Under the pieces are notes generated by a model that worked only from the letters and a program-made list of their open reading frames with translations, ran no database searches and was not told the origin of the DNA. A program made the translations under genes and the position numbers. This document shows positions 43,756-48,671 of a stretch of DNA of 48,671 bases, piece after piece (position 1 is the first letter of the stretch; the number at the start of each line of letters is the position of its first letter). Source of the DNA: Flavobacteriaceae bacterium (GTDB taxonomy: Bacteria; Bacteroidota; Bacteroidia; UKL13-3); NCBI GenBank assembly GCA_025363675.1, contig JANYDJ010000187.1, positions 1 to 48,671 on the forward strand, given 5' to 3'.

Positions 43756-44216
43756 TACACCAACTCCTTAAAAATGTATCGCTCATCATACTCAATTTCA
43801 AACTCATCCAAAAACTCTATATATTCTTCCCTAAAAGATTTCTTGCGATGATGTTCTTCTTGGTTTTTTATATACTCAATTACATTTTTCAAATCAGATT
43901 TACTATATGAAAAAGCACCATATCCAGCTTGCCATTCAAATTTGCCTTTTACTAGTTTGTTGTCATTAATCCATTCAGAAGAACTCCCTTTTATGTCCTG
44001 CATCAAATCGGAGATCGATTGGGAAGGTCGCAATCCAATTAGTAGATGCACATGGTCAGGGACTCCATTTATGATAAGCATTTTGTGCTGATTTGCTTGT
44101 ACAATTCCTGTTATATATCCATATAGTTTGTCCTTCCATGAGGAATGTATTACACCCTCTCTGTATTTAACTACGAATACGATTTGTAGATGTATTTGTG
44201 TGTATGTATTTGGCAT
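43755..44216 (-). CDS. tnpA: IS200/IS605-like Y1 HUH transposase, REP-associated
   Basis: Single-strand DNA transposase of the Y1 HUH type. 153 residues, the standard TnpA length. HUH motif His55-Val-His57 in GVPDHVHLLI, preceded by NQHKMLIING. Likely catalytic Tyr115 in NVIEYIKNQEEHH, with the WQAGYGAFSYSKS string typical of Bacteroidota members. No TnpB or other accessory gene is nearby. It is bracketed on both sides by pairs of small palindromes with conserved heads, as in REP-associated tyrosine transposase (RAYT) systems and at IS200 ends. Intact, so possibly active. The stop codon is within the downstream palindrome unit. Confidence 0.93.
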   Translation of the reverse strand: MPNTYTQIHLQIVFVVKYREGVIHSSWKDKLYGYITGIVQANQHKMLIINGVPDHVHLLIGLRPSQSISDLMQDIKGSSSEWINDNKLVKGKFEWQAGYGAFSYSKSDLKNVIEYIKNQEEHHRKKSFREEYIEFLDEFEIEYDERYIFKELV

Positions 44217-44220
44217 GTTT

Positions 44221-44305
44221 ACCGATGTTTAGTCCCTATGGGACTTTTGGTTCGAGGGTATTCTTTTTTTGTTACCGATGTTTAGTCCCTATGGGACTTT
44301 TGGTT
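44221..44305. repeat. REP-like pair upstream of the Y1 transposase
   Basis: Two identical 32-base copies (ACCGATGTTTAGTCCCTATG then GGACTTTTGGTT) at 44221-44252 and 44274-44305, 21 bases apart, starting 4 bases before the transposase start codon. Same head-plus-palindrome design as the downstream pair but in opposite orientation, so heads again point to the gene. Palindrome AGTCCC-TAT-GGGACT, with outer ACC/GGT pairing. Confidence 0.9.
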
Positions 44306-44405
44306 TGTTGAATTATTAATGCAAACTTATATGATGAAAAAATATTGCGAATAATAATTTCTCCACTTAATAATCCACAATTATGTACTTTGAAAAAATA
44401 TTTGA

Positions 44406-44435
44406 TTGTGTTGCAGTAGGTGGCACATATATTTG
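44406..44435 (+). promoter_or_regulatory. Promoter of the 92-aa membrane protein, TTG-N19-TATATTTG
   Basis: TTG at 44406-44408 and TATATTTG at 44428-44435 with a 19-base spacer (an overlapping TTTG at 44401 gives 23). Start of transcription near 44442, followed by an AGGAG sequence and a TTG codon at 44453. Strongly supports a real gene there. Confidence 0.6.
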
Positions 44436-44452
44436 TATATTAATTTAGGAGT

Positions 44453-44731
44453 TTGAACTTGAAAAACAATAAATTAAAATATATATTCTTAATTGCAACA
44501 ATTGCACTACACTTTCTGTCGGTATTGTCACTTAAATTACTTGATAGTTTTGGGTTGATTATTTTAATATTTATACTTTGTATAGGATGTGGCGTATTTA
44601 TACAAAATTCGAAAGAAATTATAAATAGTAAAATTAAGGATTTAGGTTGGGGGCTACTTTATGGTTCGTTAACTTCATTTGGCATTGTAATAGTTTTTAT
44701 GATTTGGCTATCATTTAATTGGCCAAAGTGA
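44453..44731 (+). CDS. Small membrane protein inside the REP field, unknown function
   Basis: 92 residues with three predicted membrane helices (about 10-27, 31-47, 65-87) and a short basic segment between (KEIINSKIKDLG). Start is a TTG preceded by AGGAG 1-5 bases upstream, an unusual Shine-Dalgarno-like signal for this phylum; a second TTG two codons later is an alternative. A consensus promoter lies just upstream. The gene lies between the upstream REP pair of the transposase and a third REP pair, so it could be a passenger of the mobile unit. It could also be a host gene invaded on both sides. Not recognised. Confidence 0.6.
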   Translation: MNLKNNKLKYIFLIATIALHFLSVLSLKLLDSFGLIILIFILCIGCGVFIQNSKEIINSKIKDLGWGLLYGSLTSFGIVIVFMIWLSFNWPK

Positions 44732-44748
44732 TAAGATATCCCGCCCCC

Positions 44749-44820
44749 AGTCCCTTTAGGGACGAGACATTGGTAAAGATGTCACGTAGTCCGTCTTAAG
44801 TCCCTTTAGGGACGCAACTC
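44749..44820. repeat. Third REP-like pair, second copy lacking its head
   Basis: AGTCCCTTTAGGGACGAGAC then ATTGGT at 44749-44774, and AGTCCCTTTAGGGACG at 44799-44814 followed by unrelated sequence. Same orientation as the pair at 43674. Lies directly after the 92-aa gene and before the helicase stop. Confidence 0.85.
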
Positions 44821-44870
44821 CCACACTTTGTTTTTTGCAATCGCCTTAAGAAAGTATAATATATAATAAC

Positions 44871-46151
44871 CTATCTCGGCCTCCTCGGCTTTCTAATATT
44901 CACCTTACTGTTCTTTGCAGATTTTTCATGGAATGCAGGGCCGGGAACATGTTGTGTAGACTTCTTCAATTTAATAGTTTTCATCTTAACAACAGGCTCT
45001 TCTTCCTGTATAATTTTATCTGAAATCTCTAAATTTTCTGGAACTTGTATGTTGGGAATATCATAGTTCATCAACAATTGTATTGCTTCCAATTTATCCA
45101 GTTCATCCGCTTTCAAAAATGATATAGCAATTCCTTTTTTATCTTTTCTTCCGGTTCTTCCAATTCTATGTATATAGAGTTCGGGGGCATTGGGCAAATC
45201 GAAATTAATTACATGGGTAACCTCTGCCACATCAATACCACGGGCTATTACATCGGTTGCGATGAGTACACGGCACGCCCCTTTTTGAAAATCATTCACT
45301 ACCGCAAACCGGTGATTTTGTGATTTGTTGGAATGTATAACGGCAGTATCACTTATATAGTTTGATAGATGTTCATATACCAAATCGGCTAAGTGTTTTG
45401 TGGATACAAATACAAGCACTTTATTCATATCTGTATTTTCATCCAACAATAATTTAAGGAAATTTATTTTGGTATGGAAGTTTGGAACATTATAATAGGT
45501 TTGCGATATATTCTGCAAAGGTGTTCCAATAGGTGTGGCTTCTACTTTTTCTAAATGCGGAAAATATATATCCATCAGTGCTTCCACATCTTCATTTAAT
45601 GTTGCTGAGAACATTAGATTTTGCCTACGTTCGGGTATACTGTCAAATATTATTTTTAGCTGCGTTCTGAAACCCAAATTTAGCATTTCATCAAACTCAT
45701 CTATTACTAATTTCTTTATATTTTTTGTACGCAAATTTCCTGTGGCAATCAAGTCCACAATTCGTCCTGGGGTGCCCACTAGTATATCTAATCCTTCACT
45801 CACTTCTGCTATTTGTGGTTTTAAGTTCACCCCACCAAAAACACCTACTGCGGTTAATGATAAATACTTGGTTAGCTTATTTACTTCTGCCAAAACCTGC
45901 ACCACCAATTCACGTGTGGGAACTAATATAAGAAGTTTTGGATTTCGGTCTTTTGAATATTCTAACTGACGCAAACAGGGCAGCAAATATGCATAAGTTT
46001 TTCCCGTGCCTGTTTGTGCAATTCCGCACACATCTTTGCCCGACATTACCACCGAAAAAACTTTTTCCTGTATAGTAGTAGGTGTGGTCATACCCATGTC
46101 AGTAAGGGCATTGAGGAGTTGTTTGTTGAGGTTTAATTCGCTGAAAGTCAT
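44871..46151 (-). CDS. DEAD-box-type ATP-dependent RNA helicase with DEFD motif II
   Basis: RNA duplex-unwinding enzyme acting in ribosome assembly or RNA decay. 426 residues from MTFSELNLN; the five residues before it in the track are unnecessary. Motifs: Q motif (TTPTTIQEKVF), I AQTGTGKT, Ia PTRELVVQV, Ib GTPGRIVD, II VIDEFDEML (DEFD instead of DEAD), III FSATL, IV LVFVSTKHLAD, V IATDVIARGIDV and VI HRIGRTGRKDKKG. Short basic C-terminal tail (VNIRKPRRPR), RhlE-like. The motif II change was read directly from the nucleotides. The gene's upstream region holds a truncated palindromic repeat. Confidence 0.93.
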   Translation of the reverse strand: MTFSELNLNKQLLNALTDMGMTTPTTIQEKVFSVVMSGKDVCGIAQTGTGKTYAYLLPCLRQLEYSKDRNPKLLILVPTRELVVQVLAEVNKLTKYLSLTAVGVFGGVNLKPQIAEVSEGLDILVGTPGRIVDLIATGNLRTKNIKKLVIDEFDEMLNLGFRTQLKIIFDSIPERRQNLMFSATLNEDVEALMDIYFPHLEKVEATPIGTPLQNISQTYYNVPNFHTKINFLKLLLDENTDMNKVLVFVSTKHLADLVYEHLSNYISDTAVIHSNKSQNHRFAVVNDFQKGACRVLIATDVIARGIDVAEVTHVINFDLPNAPELYIHRIGRTGRKDKKGIAISFLKADELDKLEAIQLLMNYDIPNIQVPENLEISDKIIQEEEPVVKMKTIKLKKSTQHVPGPAFHEKSAKNSKVNIRKPRRPR

Positions 46152-46163
46152 AATAGAATGTTG

Positions 46164-46171
46164 CAAAGATA
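46164..46171 (-). promoter_or_regulatory. Candidate -7 box of the helicase (TATCTTTG)
   Basis: TAnnTTTG match on the minus strand, 12 bases before the ATG at 46151. No TTG -33 element at proper spacing; the upstream DNA there is the truncated repeat copy F, which may have replaced the original -33 region. Confidence 0.4.
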
Positions 46172-46190
46172 GGTGATATATAGTATTATA

Positions 46191-46234
46191 GCATTCCGCC
46201 GAATGGCCCTTACTCCTTATCCCTTACTCCTAAG
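46191..46234. repeat. Core repeat, copy F, truncated (one arm)
   Basis: A modified core (CATTC-CGCC-GAATGG, itself a small hairpin) and a right arm CCTTACTCCTTATCCCTTAC. The left arm is missing. The arm runs into the 3' end of the EamA gene and provides its last codons and its stop. Confidence 0.75.
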
Positions 46235-47173
46235 TACTACTAATATTTCTTCTCGCCAATCTAACACTATAATACCTCCGATACATAACAACAAACAAAA
46301 CCATATAATAGGTTTCGGTTTTTCGTGACCCACCAAGGTGTTGAAAAGCATAACTACCAATGGTAAATTGGCAAAAATAGTCTGAGCTTCTGCCACGGGA
46401 AGATAAGCTAAGCAAGCAATACTACAACTCACCCCAATAACAGGACCCGAAATAGTTCCGATAATTATATATATAATACCTTTTGGATTTTGTATAAAAG
46501 GTGCCAAAGGAAATATATTAAACTTGCCACGTGATGCATCTGCAACTATGATAATAAGTGTAGCACTTAGCATTCTAATTAATCCAATAGTATAGGGTTC
46601 GGGCATATTCACTGAATCCATTTCACGACCCATCTGTGTTATGGCCAATCCCAATCCTTGGCATACTGCAGATATAAAAGCATAGATAAATCCTGCTTTG
46701 ATAATTTGGGTTTTTATATCACTTGTGTTTTTTGATTTGCTGAGAATAACCAGTATAATACCGCCGATGGTGATAGTCATTCCCAACCAACCTATGATAT
46801 TAATATTTTGGCCACTAAATATATATGCAGCAATAGCAGCAGCTAGTGGCGATGCACAGCTGATAAGGGTTGTATAAGTGGAACCTATAGTGCGAAATGC
46901 TTTAAATACAAAATAATCTCCGATGGCTAAACCCACAATTCCTGACAGTCCGAAATAAAACCATTGTGAGTTTTTGAGTCGTGAAAATTCTGTTCCAATA
47001 TCAGAACCTTTATATATAAATATGAAAAAAGAAAATATAAATAGTAATACCGTAGCTAATACCAATCTGGATTTATTGACTACTGCAGGTTCATATATAA
47101 TAGATGCTTTGGTAAACGAAACGGTGGCTGTGGACCAACAAACAACCGTGAGCAACGCAAATATAACACCCAT
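46217..47173 (-). CDS. EamA/DMT-family transporter
   Basis: 318 residues, ten predicted membrane helices in two EamA repeats (about 1-140 and 155-305), e.g. FGLSGIVGLAIGDYFVFKAF and ASPLAAAIAAYIF. Drug/metabolite transporter superfamily, inner-membrane exporter or permease for small metabolites; substrate not predictable. Start overlaps the stop of the upstream DUF4293 gene by one base (TAATG), so the two are co-translated. The C-terminal residues LRSKG and the stop codon are encoded by the palindromic repeat copy F, so the tail has been altered by insertion. Confidence 0.9.
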   Translation of the reverse strand: MGVIFALLTVVCWSTATVSFTKASIIYEPAVVNKSRLVLATVLLFIFSFFIFIYKGSDIGTEFSRLKNSQWFYFGLSGIVGLAIGDYFVFKAFRTIGSTYTTLISCASPLAAAIAAYIFSGQNINIIGWLGMTITIGGIILVILSKSKNTSDIKTQIIKAGFIYAFISAVCQGLGLAITQMGREMDSVNMPEPYTIGLIRMLSATLIIIVADASRGKFNIFPLAPFIQNPKGIIYIIIGTISGPVIGVSCSIACLAYLPVAEAQTIFANLPLVVMLFNTLVGHEKPKPIIWFCLLLCIGGIIVLDWREEILVVLRSKG

Positions 47174-47655
47174 TAGCGAAGGCGGTCGGCTGAGCGGATT
47201 AACGCATCATCGCGGTTGATGCCATCTACCGCAATAAAATTGAAAAGCAGCATCAAAATCATCAAAGCCATATTTACCCAACTAAGGGCAGTGATATCAA
47301 ACACATCAACATCCATAATCCCCATCCACAATCTAATGATAGAAAGAATAAATAGTATAATAAATAAATAATTAACAAAACAGGTGCCTCGCTGCACCTT
47401 ACGATTGCGAAACTGGAATATGCTAACAAAAGAAAGAAGGCCACTTATACATATCGCAACTAAAGGAAACATATAAGAATCGTTTTCGACAAGTGATCCG
47501 CCATCAATTTTCATAGAATTGGTAGTGGCTGAAAGCGATTGCAGATAAGCATGCCCATTAATAGTATAGGGTAGTTCAATAATCGGCATAGAGGCAAAAT
47601 AGCATGCCAATAAAAAATTGATGAATAAAAATAGGTGTTGAATACGTTGAATCAT
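47173..47655 (-). CDS. DUF4293 membrane protein
   Basis: 160 residues with four membrane helices (about 8-23, 66-82, 95-111, 125-143), and the family-typical start MIQRIQHLFLFINFLLA. DUF4293 proteins are small Bacteroidota-specific inner-membrane proteins of unknown function. First gene of a two-gene unit with the EamA transporter. Confidence 0.88.
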   Translation of the reverse strand: MIQRIQHLFLFINFLLACYFASMPIIELPYTINGHAYLQSLSATTNSMKIDGGSLVENDSYMFPLVAICISGLLSFVSIFQFRNRKVQRGTCFVNYLFIILFILSIIRLWMGIMDVDVFDITALSWVNMALMILMLLFNFIAVDGINRDDALIRSADRLR

Positions 47656-47687
47656 TTTATGTTTTGTAATTAGTATTTTAAGTTTTT

Positions 47688-47769
47688 TTTGTCACTCTGA
47701 GTTTATCGAAGAGCGACAATAGGACTACTGCTTAGTTTGTCTATGTTTCGATTAACTCAACATGACAAA
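47688..47769. repeat. Imperfect palindrome, TTTGTCA...TGAGTT.ATCGAA family
   Basis: Left arm TTTGTCACTCTGAGTTTATC then GAA; right arm TTCGATTAACTCAACATGAC then AAA. Complementary except for a few spaced triplets (CTC versus ACA). The centre (47719-47735) is unpaired. Located between the divergent DUF4293 and dnaG genes. Strings of this type (GTCA..CTGAG.TTATCGAA) are recurrent intergenic repeats in the phylum. Confidence 0.8.
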
Positions 47770-47868
47770 CTTTTTCACACTGCGAAGATGAAGATAGAAT
47801 TCCAAATTTAATGCAAAACCTGTGAAAAAACTTTCAATTTTGTTAAGAACCTTGGCTAATCAAATGTT

Positions 47869-47876
47869 TATATTTG
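47869..47876 (+). promoter_or_regulatory. Candidate -7 box of dnaG (TATATTTG)
   Basis: TAnnTTTG match 16 bases before the dnaG ATG. TTG triplets upstream are at 14 and 26 bases, neither ideal. The predicted leader is about 10 bases. Confidence 0.4.
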
Positions 47877-47892
47877 CTCCCCTTTTACGCAC

Positions 47893-48671
47893 ATGATCAA
47901 AGCCTCAACCATAGACCAGATAGTAAACACCGTTAGAATAGATGAGGTGGTGGGAGAGTTTGTAACACTAAAAAAACGGGGCGTGAACTATGTGGCCAAT
48001 TGCCCTTTTCATAACGAGAAATCTCCTTCGTTTACGGTATCGCCCACCAAAGGTTTATATAAATGTTTTGGTTGTGGAAAAGCAGGCAACTCCGTACATT
48101 TTATTATGGAGCACGAGAGCATGAGCTACCCCGAAGCATTGCGTTTTCTTGCCCAAAAGTATAATATTGAAATTGAAGAAGATAAGAATATAGATTTTGA
48201 TCAGGTAAAGGCTGAGAATAAAGAACGTGAATCGCTACTAGTAGCTCTTGATTGGAGCAGCAAGCATTTTGAGCACACCTTATTTGAAACCGAAGAAGGG
48301 CAAAATATAGGTCTCAGTTATTTTGAAGAGCGTGGTTACCGGCACGATACTATGCACAAGTTTGGATTGGGCTATTGCCTAAACCAATGGGATGGTTTTA
48401 TCAATGCCGCCACAGCTGCCGGCTACAAAACAGAATATTTAGAAAAAGGTGGACTGATTAAGCAACGCGAAGACCAAACGTGGTTCGACTTTTTTAAAGG
48501 TAGGGTCATGTTTCCCATTCATAACCTAAGCGGAAAAGTGATAGGTTTTGGTGGAAGGGTTTTAGAAAAGAATGCAAAAATTGCCAAATATTTAAATAGC
48601 CCCGAGAGCGAAGTATATCATAAAAGTGATGTATTATATGGAATTTATTTTGCCAAAAAAGCAATTAAAGA
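47893..48671 (+). CDS. dnaG: DNA primase DnaG, N-terminal part (runs off the window)
   Basis: Synthesises RNA primers for replication. Missing from the ORF track because the frame has no stop within the window. 259 codons are visible from ATG (MIKASTIDQIVNTVRIDEVV). The CHC2 zinc-binding domain is complete: Cys37, His40, Cys58 and Cys61 in CPFHNEKSPSFTV and YKCFGCGKAGN. The DnaG catalytic-core N-terminal region follows (about 125-255; YFEERGYRHDTMHKFGLGY, GRVMFPIHNLSGKVIGFGGR). The TOPRIM domain and helicase-binding C-terminus lie beyond the window. All key residues present are intact. Confidence 0.96.
   Translation, partial: MIKASTIDQIVNTVRIDEVVGEFVTLKKRGVNYVANCPFHNEKSPSFTVSPTKGLYKCFGCGKAGNSVHFIMEHESMSYPEALRFLAQKYNIEIEEDKNIDFDQVKAENKERESLLVALDWSSKHFEHTLFETEEGQNIGLSYFEERGYRHDTMHKFGLGYCLNQWDGFINAATAAGYKTEYLEKGGLIKQREDQTWFDFFKGRVMFPIHNLSGKVIGFGGRVLEKNAKIAKYLNSPESEVYHKSDVLYGIYFAKKAIK

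Noticed and set aside
43674-44820. CRISPR array (repeats of about 26-32 bases with 21-30 base spacers)
   Set aside because: Only pairs of units, in opposite orientations around a transposase gene, with no cas genes; the units are REP-like palindromes.

Overview
The window is from a low-GC member of the Bacteroidota, most likely an environmental, free-living heterotroph. The evidence is consistent: TonB-dependent receptors with carboxypeptidase-like N-terminal domains, type IX secretion (T9SS) C-terminal sorting domains, an Omp28-type lipoprotein, DUF5916, DUF2480 and DUF4293 proteins that are characteristic of this phylum, TTTG-N19-TAnnTTTG promoters, and almost no Shine-Dalgarno sequences. 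Coding DNA is unusually rich in ATA and TAT codons. I found no rRNA, tRNA, CRISPR array or prophage.

Layout. 1-374 is non-coding and holds a nested inverted repeat. 375-7741 carries a small membrane protein, an N-acetylmuramoyl-L-alanine amidase, the divergent LPS-assembly protein LptD, a lipoprotein pair resembling sulfite dehydrogenase (molybdenum subunit plus monohaem cytochrome c), a dienelactone-hydrolase lipoprotein and an unknown secreted protein. 7828-12204 is a two-gene DAB-type inorganic-carbon uptake system (DabA with its zinc-site residues, DabB the NuoL-like membrane partner). 12331-18447 has a small secreted protein, UvrD/PcrA helicase, a VapBC-like toxin-antitoxin pair with a textbook promoter, a small outer-membrane-like protein, a PaaG-like enoyl-CoA hydratase/isomerase and an Omp28-like lipoprotein. 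18502-30700 is a surface and sensing cluster: a DUF5916 barrel, a propeller-type sensor histidine kinase, two tandem paralogous TonB receptors and a T9SS cargo protein; the last four look like one operon. 30834-43502 has ChrA-like transporter, a coiled-coil lipoprotein, pyrH-frr, an AsmA-like/GT51 transglycosylase, a GT4 glycosyltransferase, a BNR-repeat T9SS protein, DUF2480, a secreted protein and a third TonB receptor. 43503-44870 is the mobile part: an IS200-like Y1 transposase bracketed by paired REP-like palindromes, with a small membrane-protein gene inside the same palindrome field. 44871-48671 has a DEAD-box-type RNA helicase with a DEFD motif, an EamA transporter, DUF4293, and the 5' part of dnaG, which runs off the window and is missing from the ORF track.

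The most unusual aspect is between the genes. At least five unrelated families of palindromic repeats fill the gaps, usually directly after stop codons. The most striking family has a conserved core (CCATTCGGCGTCAGC) flanked by inverted arms built from short tandem units. The arm sequence changes from copy to copy while the two arms of a copy stay complementary. In two places such repeats provide the stop codon and last few residues of a protein. A second family (ACCRATGTT plus a GTCCCTAAAGGGAC palindrome) is arranged in pairs around the Y1 transposase and is its likely substrate.
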